From Aplectana chamaeleonis (Eukaryota; Nematoda; Chromadorea; Rhabditida; Cosmocercidae): a stretch of DNA of 64,000 bases. Below are positions 20,906-31,990 of the stretch, piece after piece; position 1 is the first letter of the stretch, and each line of letters opens with the position of its first letter. Position numbers and translations under genes: made by a program. The DNA is taken from positions 864,501-928,500 of the forward strand of contig JAPDOI010000213.1 of assembly GCA_029168955.1 (NCBI GenBank), given 5' to 3'. The notes under the pieces were generated by a model. The model made no database searches. It saw nothing but the letters and a program-made list of their open reading frames with translations, and was not told the origin of the DNA.

Positions 20906-22162
20906 TCCCTTGGTCGTGATCAATCATTATCTGCTCACCGGTGGGCACTGAAATTACAGGATTAGAGGGGGTCGGAACAAACTTGTATCATACCTCGCGC
21001 TGTGGCTTGGTCGAATAATCTTCTTCTTCGGATTAATGTAAAATCCGAATTTTTTTGAACATTTTCTAATGGGCTTGAAGGAATAATACAACCGTCAATA
21101 AATCTAGCGCTCAAGTATTCGGATATCCTTCAGTTCGGTTAAATATAGTAGGTTCCACAACAGAGGAAATTTGTGGTTGTCCGCAATAAATCTGCCACTT
21201 GGAGTGTTGCGCGCTGTCGGCCCGTTACGTTTGCCGCTACCAAATACAGAAGGTGCAGTAGTGCCCTTGATCCGGCCGACCATCAACCTAGGAAGCCTAC
21301 TATCGTTGACGGCTATTCGGCCCTCATGAATCTGCGATTAGTCCTTAGAGAATATGACCTTCTTCCAGTCACTCCCGGGGTTGCTGTCTGACTAAGGCGA
21401 GCCAATGGTATCTAGAGAATAGAAGGTCTTCAATCGCTTTTGAGTTCCCAGAAACTTTTAGTCTACGAGGCTCCTCAAATGTTATTATCATGCTCTACCA
21501 CTGTTTTCTCGACCAAAGCAGCAGTATTCGCCATTACTTTTTCTGAAGAATTCCTTAGTTGTTAAAGCTGTCGCTAAAGTTGAGGCTGTCAAAGCTGTCA
21601 GTAAAGTTAATTTGTTCTAGTTGTTCTTACAGTAGCGGGAATTGTTGTTGAGCCTCTAGCTGCTTTCAACATACGAACAACTATATCGTGGTTAGTTACG
21701 GCGACAAGCAATAAGATGTTTTTAAAGTCGAAATCAAGTAAACAAAAATGTGCTGAGGAGGAGACCTGACAAAGTAACAAACATCATATAAACAAACAAA
21801 AAGGATCAGCACTCTTTTCTTTCTTTTTTAATTTCAAGTAGATAATCCCAGCGCGATTCCTCTCAGACGATTGGATATTCTGTAAGAAAAATCAGAAAAC
21901 CGACAGATGGTTACGTCTACTTATTAAAACTGCAAAAGGGGAATGAGTTTGGTATGAAATTACATCGACAACCCTAGCAACAATACTGTACAATCGTCTG
22001 CGCTCCTCGGAACAAGGCTAGCATGATGTAATAAGGGCAAAAGGAATCAAAGAGAGAAATATACAGAAAGGACCTACGCGGGTTTCTGCCAGTCTATGTA
22101 TAACGTAAACCTCATTCCGGGAAGAGTGCTCGAACAAAGTGAGAACAACGGTACATCATCAA
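20906..22162. other. No feature recognised
   Basis: Unique-looking sequence with small frames only. Confidence 0.3.
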
Positions 22163-22636
22163 AGGCAGAGCCCAACCTCTGAATCGTGTTCCATTTTCTT
22201 TGCTTATCTTAAAGAGAATTTCGGGCTAAACACAGTGCTGTTTCCAGATTCGCTCAGAACCCACTACGAACGGGAATATTGCTCTTCCAAAATTGTGATT
22301 TCGGACGATGAGAAATTCCTAGACGAGTTGTCTCGAGCCTGTTTTTCCTCGTTTTTCGCAGCCATCGCGCCTTAGCAGGCCACAATATGAAGCTAGACCG
22401 ATAACAAATGGAAGATCATAAATTTTGATCAAAATTCATGGCGCGTCTCGTCCCTATTGAGACAGAAAACTCTGAAGTAGGGGGAGCAAATGGGTGCTGA
22501 TTTGAGGGGATGAGAGAATGGATGCTCGTGTTTTCTCGCTTATTCTGAAGAGTTGAGATTCCGCATTTGGCAGGGTTGCTACACACATTGTCCAGACCAT
22601 GATATCAAATTTTACCCATCACCTGGGATTGTGCCT
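22163..22636. mobile_element. AGGCACAG-type TTAA element
   Basis: The left end is AGGCAGAGCCCAACCTC, preceded by TCAA. The right end is ATTGTGCCT, followed by TTAA at 22637-22640. The interior shares GACGAGTTGTCTC, GAAGCTAGACCGATAA and GGCGCGTCTCGT with fragments at 27340-27640 and, in reverse, with 28798-29278. Confidence 0.75.
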
Positions 22637-24169
22637 TTAACGAAAACGCGATATGGTTGTAAAAGCTCTGAGAAAATCAAAAAAATTTTTGAACTATCAC
22701 GCTTTGAGGTTTGAGAGAATCGCCAAAAGTTTGACCAAATTACGCATCTGGGGAGGGGGGGTTGTGAGTGAATTCGGGTTTCTCCACACCTTCTGCAGTA
22801 CCTCAGCTACAATAATCAGCTCTGTTTCTGATAGAGCAAGTAATAAAAAACTGTTTCAGAAAAACCTCTGATTGAGTAGTGTAGATCGACCATTGGGAAG
22901 TGCGAAGCCGCGTAACTGGATGGATGTTTTTTGAAGACATTTGTGTCGAACACATTCTTCTTAATTGTTAACAGGCCGTTTGTGTTTCTTCCCCCTAAAA
23001 CACGAGGCAGTGTCCCGCCTGGGATAGAAATGATGAATATGAAATGAGTTCCAGCAACTTTACTGTGGTCATGTTACCATCCGCTCATCTGTAAAAAACG
23101 ATGATAACACACTGCTGCTACAGCCTCATATCAGCCCGCTACCACACAGCAAGGGAGACATGCTAGAAGTAAGCCATTTCTCATCGTTTTCCTGCATATA
23201 AAATGAAGATAACATGGTTACGGAAAAAGTTTCTAGAGTTCATTTATAGCCATCGATGCTAACTTGGCGGGGATACCCTTGTGTTCAAAGGAAAGATGTA
23301 AAAACGACCGCAGGTTTCGCATCAGTGTAGTTTCCCTTTTGGTAATCATTGTCATTTCATAGTGCCTATCTTATGTGCAGGTGAATTTATGGGTTTTCTT
23401 TACTGCCGGTATAGTAGAATCTTTTGCCATGGCATTTCTGCGGATACTGTTTTACACATTCCTCGGCCAAGACATAGAGAAACGTGGAGAAACTTTAGTA
23501 TGTTACAGAGTATCACAAACCTTCCCTAACACATTCACAAGCTTTAGTTTTTCATGGGCAGTTTTTGAATATGAAATTTATTTGCGTTTCCGTGGTAATA
23601 TTTCAAATGAGGGCTATTCTCTCAAAACATGACTATTTATGATTCCAAACGCATAGCAGTTATTCGCCATTAGAAGATATTCTGAATCGTAGTATAACCT
23701 TGTGACAGAACTATCTCTATCAAGATTTTTCTGAAGACCGAAAACTAAACGGATTATGGCATATTTTTTGAAAATTTACCCTATAAAACTATTGCTCTTC
23801 AACCCATCTAAATATGTTCTTTATGGACTTTGACAAAGGAATGGTACACGAATTTGGCCATTTTTCGTCAACGTCGAAGAGAGAAACGTGATAGGCGCGA
23901 AATTGCATAATTTGATTTCGAATTCATTCCCAGAAAAATTCTGGTAGAGATTATTTTCTCACAATATTTCTCACAACGATTCAAAAGAGCTTCTAATGAA
24001 GAATATGTGTTACAGGTTTGGGATATCGATCTCTGTGTTTCGAGGGTATAGTTCTATTTTAGAATTTGACAACGGAATTGTGAATAAATTCCATATTTGA
24101 AAACTGCCCACTCAAAAATAAAACTTGTGTGCGCGTGTAAAGCAAGTCATGTGATAACCTATAACATAC
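22637..24169. other. No feature recognised
   Basis: A/T-rich sequence. The 85-codon frame at 23375-23632 is hydrophobic at its start but has no recognisable domain or convincing splice context. Confidence 0.3.
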
Positions 24170-24173
24170 TTAA

Positions 24174-24632
24174 AGGCAGCAGACACGTTCGAAAATGGTA
24201 TTGGTTTTATGTCATAAATCGAAGGTTTTAAGGTAGTAGTATGTGAAACTAACGAAAAATCCGACGAAACTGCATGCAAATACAGGAATAACTGCTGTTT
24301 TGTTATGGGGTAAAATTGCATGAGTTTTCCCGAGCGGTTGAAATAGTTAATATGAAGGATAAAACGGTTGGCATAGCGAAGCCGATAGACTCTCACAGCC
24401 TGCACTAGAATGCTCTCCTCGTTGGAAGCTTCAAAACCAGCCGAACTGACCGTATTCGGATATTGAGGGGCGTGGTTTGAAGCTTACGGGCGTGGCTGAC
24501 GAAAGTTTTCGACTCAAATTTAGTAGTTTTCACTCATTTTGAAGCTTCCAACGGCGTGAGCGTTCTACTAGGGGTCATACGGTCCAAGTAGCGTAGTTAT
24601 CTCAACAACTTTGTCGAGCGTGTATGCTGCCT
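24174..24632. mobile_element. TTAA element, AGGCAGCAGACACG type, copy 1
   Basis: It is bounded by TTAA (24170-24173 and 24633-24636). The ends are AGGCAGCAGACACGTTCG and CGAGCGTGTATGCTGCCT. Inside, TTGGAAGCTTC near 24420 faces GAAGCTTCCAACG near 24541. The closest relative is at 40651-41134. Its right TTAA is shared with the next element. Confidence 0.85.
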
Positions 24633-24636
24633 TTAA

Positions 24637-24950
24637 AGAAAGTGGTCTCGATCAAATATGCTTGTCTTCTTTTCCTTTCTAAACCCTTTTCTGGGTTTTG
24701 AGTAGTAGGACCTATAAAGGGAAAAATCGCGAAAAAAAAACGCTGTTTAGGGCCAAATTTGAAGTCTGAACTTTGTCTTGTCTTTTGATGTTGGACGAGC
24801 CCATCCTCATCATCGGCATCGATGATCTCTAGTATCAAGAACATCAGCTGGCTTGAAAATGAATTTCAATATATTTATGTACTCATCTAGTCGAAAACAT
24901 TGACTGAAGTGCTTGCTTTCATTGTCCAACTGTTTTTATTAGGTAAATTC
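24637..24950. mobile_element. Truncated TTAA element abutting its neighbour
   Basis: It begins AGAAAGTGGTCTCG directly after the shared TTAA. It follows the 9984-10522 element closely (CAAATATGCTTGTCTTC, CCCTTTTCTGGGT, GCATCGATGATCTC), with internal deletions, and ends where the foldback at 24952 begins. Confidence 0.7.
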
Positions 24951-24951
24951 C

Positions 24952-25617
24952 TGAAAGTTTAGGGTCCTGGCAAAAGTAAAGATTTGGCTAGGCCATTTTT
25001 TTCGAAAGATTAGAAATATACTCCGTTAAAAAGGGAAGGTAAAGAAAATGGAAAAAGTTTTGAAATATTCCTGAGAACGATTTGGCGTAGAACAATTTGA
25101 TTTTTGGGAAATGTAGTGAAATAATTGAAAGTATGATTTGGCAGTCGAGTTTGAACCAACTATTGTTGAGAGTTGTGCTAAATGAGAGATCGCATTGTAT
25201 GAGATTGCCCGTAGAACATATAAAGCAAAATCACGCGGGGTAAGCAAGACAAGCAGTAAAAGCTCGTTCAGCTGGAATGCCGCGGTCTTTACGTATTAAG
25301 TAAAGTAAAATCAAGTGTTTGTTAGATATCACGCGTGATTTTCTTTGATATGTTCTACGGCTTAGCTCATACAATACGATCTCTCATTTAGCACAACTCT
25401 TATCAATAGTTGGTTCAAACTCGACTGCCATATCATACTTTCAACTATTTCACTACATTTCCCAAAAATCAAATTATTCTACGCCAAATCGTTCTCAGGA
25501 ATATTTCAAACTTTTTCATTTTTCTTTCGACCTTCACACGCTTTTAACTGAGCATATTTCTAATATTCCGAAAATGGCCATGCCAAATCTTTACTTTGCC
25601 AGGAATCTAAACTTTCA
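24952..25617. mobile_element. 666-bp foldback with about 285-bp arms
   Basis: The left arm (24952-25240) and right arm (25330-25617) are reverse complements at roughly 90%. Landmarks are GCAAAAGTAAAGATTTGG at the left end, GAACGATTTGGCGTAGAA, CAGTCGAGTTTGAACCAACT and GTAGAACATAT. The 90-bp centre is unpaired. No frame for a transposase is visible. Confidence 0.85.
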
Positions 25618-25670
25618 AAAGTTACTCATTTGGATGTTATTTAGGCACATAAGTGATGCAATGCTGCATA

Positions 25671-25955
25671 AGGTGTGCCCGAATGAGAATGGCGGCCCAC
25701 GCGGCCGGCGGGCTTGACAGGCGGCCGTCGCATGTGCCGCCCACGGACGACTTTGGATTTCAACGACGGCCGTACTCTCTCCCACCGTCTGTAGAGCTGA
25801 TTGATCGGCGCAGTGCTTGCTGCCGGCCGGTGCCAGCCCGTTCGTAGCCGATGGCGGTGAGAACTTTTCGCATGCTCGTCCGAGAGCGGCGAACGCGACG
25901 GCCGCCTGCCACGCCACGCCGGCCGCGTGGGCCGCCATTCTCATTCGGACGTACT
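25671..25955. mobile_element. TA-flanked MITE, GTCCGAATGAGA family, copy 1
   Basis: Arms start AGGTGTGCCCGAATGAG (left) and, in reverse, AAGTACGTCCGAATGAG (right). TA lies on both sides. Both arms carry GGCGGCCCACGCGGCCGGCG and a CGGCCGTCGC stretch. G+C-rich frames inside are repeat by-products. Other copies are at 32886-33173, 34176-34439, 46061-46295, 38049-38729 (with insertions) and 29738 (half). Confidence 0.8.
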
Positions 25956-26509
25956 TTAGGTGCTCTACGTGATCTTAAGGCAAGTGCTACCGTTAGGTAA
26001 ATATGGAGCTGTGGATATAGGTAGGATAGGAGAGAAAAGAATGTTTTTGAGGGAAAGTAGAAATACATGAATTAGTGTTCAGTTGCTTTTTTTTAATAGG
26101 TGACTACTGGGAAAGGTGTCTCTGTATAATCCTATACTCTGTGATCGAGATGATATACTTATGGTATCTGTGAATGATTTTGAAACCTGTAAAGGTCTTT
26201 GTTTCTGTAATATATATTTTTCTCATACTTTTCCACTTGTTCTTTATTGTTTGTTTTGTGTATGAAAAGTTAGCCATGTTTGTCTAATAGGTGGTTGTGT
26301 ACCTTCTTTGTCAAACTTTGTTTTGTTTTTTCTTTGTTTTTCGCATTAAAAATTAGCCATGCTTGTATAATGTGTGATTGTGTACCTGTATAAGGTCAAA
26401 GAGGATGAAAGAGCTCTCATCGTATAATAAGACCCAATTTAGTGACTGGGCCACGATTATAGCTCTTTTTCTGAACCGAGGCTAAACAGTTCCAATAACA
26501 GCAGCAAGG
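25956..26509. other. Spacer with a short direct duplication
   Basis: AGTTAGCCATGTTTGTCTAA near 26269 is repeated as AATTAGCCATGCTTGTATAA near 26351, followed by GTGTACCT in both. This is about an 84-bp tandem duplication. Nothing else is recognised. Confidence 0.45.
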
Positions 26510-26885
26510 GAGACGAGGAAACTTTAGCAAGCCAGGAGAAGTATGGAGAGATTAGACATGACCTCCCTTGCTAATATACGATAGCTTTTGAACACCCCTT
26601 GCAATCCGAGGATGACTCTCTTGCTAAAAATTACGGGTCTTTGCAGGCCCCTTGTCTTTGAAACATAGCGCCCTTGCTCTCCGAGGATGACTCCCTTGCA
26701 AAAAATAGCGGGTCTTTACAGGTCCCTTGTACTTGGAACATAGCTCCCTTGCTAAAATCTACGGCACGATGCTTTGTGAATTTTTCTCCTCTCGTGCAGG
26801 CCCATGCAAGGGACCTGTGAACGCCCAGGGAACGCCCCTTTTGCACCAGCAAGGGAATGACTTAACCCTTGCGCCTGTCCTGCTA
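26510..26885. repeat. CCCTTGC word cluster 2 with 75-bp duplication
   Basis: CCCTTG occurs about twelve times at spacings of about 20-30 bp, in both orientations. GAGGATGACTC at 26608 and 26683 marks a 75-bp tandem duplication containing CTTGC(T/A)AAAAA, GGGTCTTT-CAGG and CTTG-ACATAGC. The same word dominates 16085-16600. The function is unknown. Confidence 0.7.
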
Positions 26886-27339
26886 GCCGCTTGCTGATAC
26901 CGAATTGCCTGAGTATCTCCACGATAGGCAGGCTCACGTGTCAGGAGGGCGAGCACTTACCTATGTATCGCGTGTCTATGGGAAAGTGCGCGGATCGGAG
27001 TGGGCGTCGAGCTCCTTTTTGTCTGAGTAGCCCAATTTTCTTCCACAATAAAACACCCGATTCTCATATTTGAAAATAGAAAGCCGATTAGGTGGAATAA
27101 ACTCACCAGTTCACCAGTCACGGAGCGTATGAGGATGTTGGAATGATACATTCTGCAGCACCAGCTATATCGCCGAGTTGCTTCCAAGTTCGCACACATA
27201 TAGAATCGTTTGAACTGAGCTGAAACCTGCTTCATCCCGTTGAAACAACAGCGTGGAAGAGTGGTTCTAATCGTCATTAATTTAGAGGCAAGGTGCAACC
27301 TCAAGATCGTTTTTGAGTTTTCCAACTCGAATTTGAGAA
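26886..27339. other. No feature recognised
   Basis: Mixed sequence with small minus-strand frames lacking recognisable domains. Confidence 0.3.
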
Positions 27340-27640
27340 AAATTTCACGCTGATCACGATGGCGTCACCAGTGTCGCTCAGAAACCACTACGAACGGAGT
27401 TATGGCCCATCAAAGATTGCGAGTTTGAACCACTTGAATTTCGTGGACGAGTTGTCTCAGGCTTACTTTTTCCTGTCATTTACAGCCATCGCACAGGAGC
27501 AGATCAGCTTATGAAGCTAGACCGATAATGGATGGAAGAACATGAAATCTGATTGAAATCCACCGCGCATCTCGTTCCTATTCAGAGCGAAAATCTTGAT
27601 GTGCGCAGGGGGAATGCGTGCTGATTCGGGGGCGAAAGGA
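27340..27640. mobile_element. Fragment of AGGCACAG-type element
   Basis: ACTACGAACGGAGTTATGG, GGACGAGTTGTCTCAGG, GAAGCTAGACCGATAATGG and GCGCATCTCGTTCCTATT match 22255-22530 in the same orientation. Both termini are missing. Confidence 0.6.
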
Positions 27641-27854
27641 ACAACTTCAGAGCAGGGGTGTGCGCAAATTTTCGAAGCAGAAAAACGAAAAATCTGTCTA
27701 TCAAAAATTTGTAGAGTGCTTTGTTACACTATGCTATGTTGCAAAAACACCCTTTTTTAAATTTTTTTTGTTTTTTTTTTGGAAATAAACATCGAAAAAA
27801 ACCGAATATTTTCCGAAAGTTGGTCGCACTTCAATTGTCCTATCTGCACCACAA

Positions 27855-28110
27855 ATTCAGTGTTCACGAGGAAAATCCCTTGTCTGTTTTTTTTTGCCTA
27901 TCTCAAAAACGATCCAACGATGTCTCTGATATCATACAAGAACTTCTGGGAACGGAGTTATGGTCCTTCAAAAATTGAGCTAGGGAGGCATGGTGGACGA
28001 GTTGTCCGAGGCTTGTAACTTCCGTCTTTTGCAGCCAATGTATGCGAGCTGACCTGAGTAAAGAGAGAAGTTAAGAATGAAGGGAAGAACGGGACTATTG
28101 GTCAGAAATC
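27855..28110. mobile_element. Reversed fragment related to 39810-40286
   Basis: CAGTGTTCACGAGG, GGAACGGAGTTATGG, GGTGGACGAGTTGTCCGAGGC, GAGCTGACCTGAGTAAAGAG and GAACGGG match the reverse complement of 40020-40290. It is fused on the right to another element's end. Confidence 0.6.
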
Positions 28111-28114
28111 GCTT

Positions 28115-28306
28115 ATCTAGCCACGAATTTAGGGCAACTGTTATAGGAAGTGGGCGGAGTGGCCCAATGGGTTCGCTGGCCCACGAGATTTCCACCCACA
28201 AACAGGCCATTTTTCGCCGCACATCCGCTCTTAATCTTCTTAGAGGGACCCAAAGCTTTCGTTTTAGCCAAAAAAACGTGCAACTTTTTCTTCGTGAACA
28301 CTGCCT
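28115..28306. mobile_element. Right half of an AGGCAGTGTTCACG-type element
   Basis: GTGGGCGGAGTGGCCCAATGG, CCACGAGATTTCCACCC and GAGGGACCCAAAGCTT match 58780-58937 and 55530-55670. The end, GTGAACACTGCCT, is followed by TTAA at 28307-28310, which it shares with the next element. Confidence 0.7.
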
Positions 28307-28310
28307 TTAA

Positions 28311-28793
28311 AGGCACAGCACACCCTCAGATACGAATTTTGAGATTTTCATGTAATTGTGTAGAAGACCCCTCCTGTATAACACGTGCCAAATGCCAGAT
28401 CTCATTTCCTCCAAATAAGCGAGATATAAGCGACCACCACAGGCCCGGCCCCCTTCGCTCACCACCACAGGCCCGACCCCCTAACAGATTTTCGAACTCG
28501 ATAGCGGCTCGATGGATGGATGAATTCCAACAAGTCGTTGTTCTTCAGTCCATAACCGGACTGTCTCCTTATTCTGGCTTTCTCTCACGCGAGGATTGCG
28601 ACGAACAGAAATACAGGCTCGAGACAAGTCGTCCACCAATTCTTCACCCTGAAAATCTTGACTTCTTTGAAGAGCCATAATTCTGTTCAAAGGGGGTCTT
28701 GGACTTTTTTAAAGATACCACCGTGATCAGCGTGTGGCTCTCTCCAAGATAAGTATGAAATCTGAAAATTAATTCTTTGGGTGTCCTGTGCCT
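28311..28793. mobile_element. AGGCACAG-type TTAA element
   Basis: It starts AGGCACAGCACACCCTCAG right after TTAA (28307-28310) and ends GTGTCCTGTGCCT, followed by CTAA. It is 483 bp and carries the uninterrupted GGCCTGTGGTGGTCGC target (in reverse) that received the hAT-like insertion in the copy at 19964-20905. Frames inside are not conserved proteins. Confidence 0.8.
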
Positions 28794-28797
28794 CTAA

Positions 28798-29278
28798 AGG
28801 CACAGTTCAACCTCAGAGGTAATTTTTGATCTTATGGTCCGATCGCCGTCTATAGCAACCCTGCCGGGCGCGAAATCTCAATTTGCTCGAATAAGTTAGA
28901 AAAAGCGAGGAAAAAGTCGACCATCCCCCCCCCCCCCCTTGAAAGAACAAATGGGTAACGCCCACTGGCGGGTTACCGACCTCAATACGGAAGAGACGCG
29001 CGAATGATTTTATTCGAAATCTATGTTTTTCCATCTGCTTTTGACCTGGCTTTTTATTGTGGCCTGCTTCAGAGCGATGGCTGCAAATAACGAGAAAATA
29101 CAGGCTCGAGACGACTCGTGCGCGAACTTCAAGAAGTTCTAATTCAAAACTTTTATGGACCCGTAACTGCGTTCGTAGAGTTTTGAGCGAGTTTGAAGAC
29201 AACATTGTGATCAGCGTGAAATGTTCTCCAAGATAGACAAAAAAAGCGAAAAATCGATTCTTAGGTTGGACTGTGCCT
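28798..29278. mobile_element. AGGCACAG-type TTAA element, abutting
   Basis: It begins AGGCACAGTTCAACC directly after CTAA and ends GGTTGGACTGTGCCT with TTAA at 29279-29282. It is 481 bp and holds a C14 tract at 28925-28938. The interior matches 22163-22636 in reverse (GGCTGCAAATAACGAG, GGCTCGAGAC). Confidence 0.8.
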
Positions 29279-29425
29279 TTAACACCGTGTTGAACCAGAT
29301 TCAGACAAGGTCTAAAGACGCTTTCCACCTAGTGTAGCGGTGACGTTGATTCACATTTCCGGCTAACCCCTACACGCCCAGATCATCCTTCTGGTCGGGG
29401 AAGTCATTTGGGAGCTTAGGATGTA

Positions 29426-29705
29426 CTGTGCTCCTCTGGGCCGAATTCCGGTCCGCAATTCCGTCTCGACACGCTTTGCGGCCGCGCGCTTTCGAGTCGG
29501 AAGACTTTCCAGCCCCGAAGCCGCCGATCTGGTTCACTCTAGGTGGGTTTTGGAGACTGTAAACTTAACAAAATTGGAGAAAACTGTATAACAAAGCCAC
29601 ATCGAGTCGGCTTTGGCGCTGGAAACTCGACTGACTCGAGCGCGTGCGGCGGCAAAGTGTGTCGAGACGCAATTGAGGACCGGAATTTAGCCCAAAGAAC
29701 AACAG
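29426..29705. mobile_element. 280-bp NotI-type MITE, copy 1
   Basis: It is flanked by TA on both sides. The ends are CTGTGCTCCTCTGGGCC and its near-complement. Arms contain CCGGTCCGCAATT, TCTCGACACGCTTTGC, a GCGGCCGC site (left arm) and GAGTCGG. Lengths of the four short copies in the window are 270-280 bp. Confidence 0.85.
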
Positions 29706-29737
29706 TAATTTAGGCTTAACAAAAAGAGCACTGCATA

Positions 29738-29885
29738 AAAAGTCTGTTCGAATGAGAGTGTCCGCCCACGCGGTCGACGAGCGCGTTGAGCAGCCGCCGC
29801 AAAGACATTTGGTGGGCCTGTGAATCGATTAGCAGGAATTTTAGACGAATACTAGCAGTAACCCAACAAGCTGTTCGCGCCGTGC
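29738..29885. mobile_element. Half copy of the GTCCGAATGAGA MITE family
   Basis: It begins AAGTCTGTTCGAATGAG after TA, continues GTGTCCGCCCACGCGGTCG and later GCAGGAATTTTAGACGAATA, as in 46061-46200. The right arm is absent. Confidence 0.6.
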
Positions 29886-30494
29886 CCAGAAAGTGCCTTT
29901 ACCACGGAAGCTGGACAAAAAAAACCAGAATACAAGTTACCAGTTTATACTTCAAACAAATGTAAGACATAAAATACAGTCATAGAAAGGATCGAAGAAC
30001 AAGACAGACGAGTGATTTTTAGGCTATCGAGAGAGCATGCGAGAAATTCAGATTATCCTTTCTATGTATTATGGATGATTGTGAAACGAGCTGTAGCTCA
30101 AATGAGAAAAAAACTGATAAATCAAGGGAATTTGTACGTGGTTACACAAAGGATCCTTACAACACGACGAGGTATCCTCTGTTTCGCAGTCAAATTTGCT
30201 CTGTTCGATCGCGCGCTTGCGCGGAGCGAGATTAGACACAACGAGAGAGTGTGGGGAGAAGGAGATGCAGCGTACGCGCACTAACGCTTGCGATGAACGG
30301 AAATAAATATGACTCCGAAACAGAGGACATCTGGTTAAAAGTATTTGAGCTGGAAGGAATACTGTTGGAAGTATTTACAATCTTAGCAACGACACGTTGA
30401 AACTCAATAAGGTAGGCGGTCGAGAGGCAATACAGAGAAAGGCGCGCGGTCACGACGCGGCTGTGCCCGGAGGCGCCCATTTTAATGCTATCTA
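29886..30494. other. Spacer with an unidentified 90-codon frame
   Basis: The plus-strand frame 30012-30284 is open for 90 codons and basic (KRAVAQMRKKL) but has no domain I recognise and no clear splice signals. It may be a chance frame. Confidence 0.2.
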
Positions 30495-30689
30495 CTGTCG
30501 TTCTCTGGGCCAAATTTCGGTCCGCACTTGCGGACTACGGCTATTTCATCATGCGACACATGTAAATCCTGCTGGGACCACTTGTTCCCGCCACGGTTCA
30601 CCCTTCTCCCAGCTCGATTATCCCGTGTCGCATGATGCAACAACCGTAGTCTGCAATTGCGGACCGGAATTGGGCCCAGAGCACGATAG
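30495..30689. mobile_element. 195-bp TA-flanked MITE (CTGTCGTTCTCTGGGCC), copy 1
   Basis: The ends are CTGTCGTTCTCTGGGCC and GGGCCCAGAGCACGATAG between TA dinucleotides. The centre reads GGGACCACTTGTTCCCGCC. Termini resemble the 280-bp NotI family (TCTGGGCCAAATT, GTCCGCA), so the two families are related. A second copy is at 53170-53370. Confidence 0.8.
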
Positions 30690-31234
30690 TACTCCTTTGA
30701 CAAGATGGAAAATTTCAGAGAGAGGTTGCGACCGCCGTAACGAAAACAATTTTGTTTTCAGAGTTAACAGTGACGAAACAGACGTTTTCACTTGACGTCC
30801 GCCCCAAAGGCAACAGATCAGCTGTGGCTCGCGTGTAAACCATGGCGTTCACTATCCATAGCTGGTTGCGGTATCTGGAGCAGAAGAAAAATGGAGTAAG
30901 GTTGGGATATTGAGAAATACAAACTCAAACGGTGACGCCGGGTGGTACGAGGGTAAATGGCGAGCTGAACGGCACACACCGTTATTCGACCGCCATCGGT
31001 TTGACACTTGATCAGCGTACGGGGATGATGCTCGGCTGATTTCTAGGAAAACGGAGACTGTTGTATAGGCCATGTCGCGGCGATAGCTACAATACGATCA
31101 GAGTCTGGGTTACCGCCCTTGCAGCATCGGTTTTAACGGAGTATTAGTAGCCGCTAGTCCGACGATTCATACACCAAAGAAATCGCAGCGCGCCCCTTCC
31201 ATCAGCCTGCCACGCGGAAATCGAGTGTAATTTA
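30690..31234. other. No feature recognised
   Basis: Mixed sequence. A minus-strand 73-codon frame (30852-31073) has no recognisable domain. Confidence 0.3.
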
Positions 31235-31513
31235 TTGTGCTTATTTGGGTCAAATTCCGGTCCGCAATCGCGTCTCGACACGCTTTGCGGCCGCGCGCTT
31301 TCGAGTCGGAAGAGTTTCGAGCGCCGTAGCCGCCGATCTGTTGATTTTAGGTAGGTTTTAGAAACTGGAAACTAAACAAAATCGAAGAAAACTGTATAAA
31401 AAAGCCATATCGAGTCGGCTTTGGCGCTGGAAACTTGACTGACTCGAGCGCGTGCGGCCGCAGAGCGTGTCGAGACGCAATTGCGGACCGGAATTAGGCC
31501 CAGGTAAGCACAG
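31235..31513. mobile_element. 279-bp NotI-type MITE, copy 2
   Basis: TA lies on both sides. The left end is TTGTGCTTATTTGGGTC, the right end GGCCCAGGTAAGCACAG. There are GCGGCCGC sites in both arms (about 31288 and 31456). Arms are about 85-90% complementary. Confidence 0.85.
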
Positions 31514-31589
31514 TATATTGTATGTATGTGTGGCCCTACACCCCCTGGACGGACGCTCTCTGCGCTGCTTGCACGCCCTTACTCCCAGG

Positions 31590-31982
31590 CTAAGGCCAAC
31601 TCCCCCCACCCCCTGCTGCGGACGGTACGACTTTGTACTGTAGACCTTCCACGGTACGCGGAAACAGGATGAACGGCTCGTAGGACGTCGATTCAAATAG
31701 CACTACACCAGAGGCATCCAGCGCGAACGCATAAAGACTAATACTCTTTCCGGACAGCTGGCGTCGACGCAATACTCTGCATCCATGTGCTTCGAGACTC
31801 TTTGGTGGACGAACCGTGGCAGGACTAGTGACGGAAGGCCAAGCAGCGATCTTCCTACGAAGAAGTCGTACAGAAGTCTTGGCAGGCCACATGAGGTTAT
31901 AGTGCGTGCGATAGAGAATAATATGTATGATTGCCCGCTGCCCGTCCATCGTTCCCAGACTTTTCTCGCAACCCGCCCACAC
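31590..31982 (-). CDS. Uncertain 130-codon open frame
   Basis: A single minus-strand frame whose C-terminal half has a protein-like composition (SISLYAFALDASGVVLFEST, SYEPFILFPRTVEGLQYKV) and ends at a stop near 31590. No domain was recognised. The region is G+C-rich, which lengthens chance frames, and an overlapping 140-codon frame exists at 31703-32125 on the same strand. Confidence 0.2.
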   Translation of the reverse strand: MWAGCEKSLGTMDGQRAIIHIILYRTHYNLMWPAKTSVRLLRRKIAAWPSVTSPATVRPPKSLEAHGCRVLRRRQLSGKSISLYAFALDASGVVLFESTSYEPFILFPRTVEGLQYKVVPSAAGGGGSWP

Positions 31983-31990
31983 ACTCGCCA

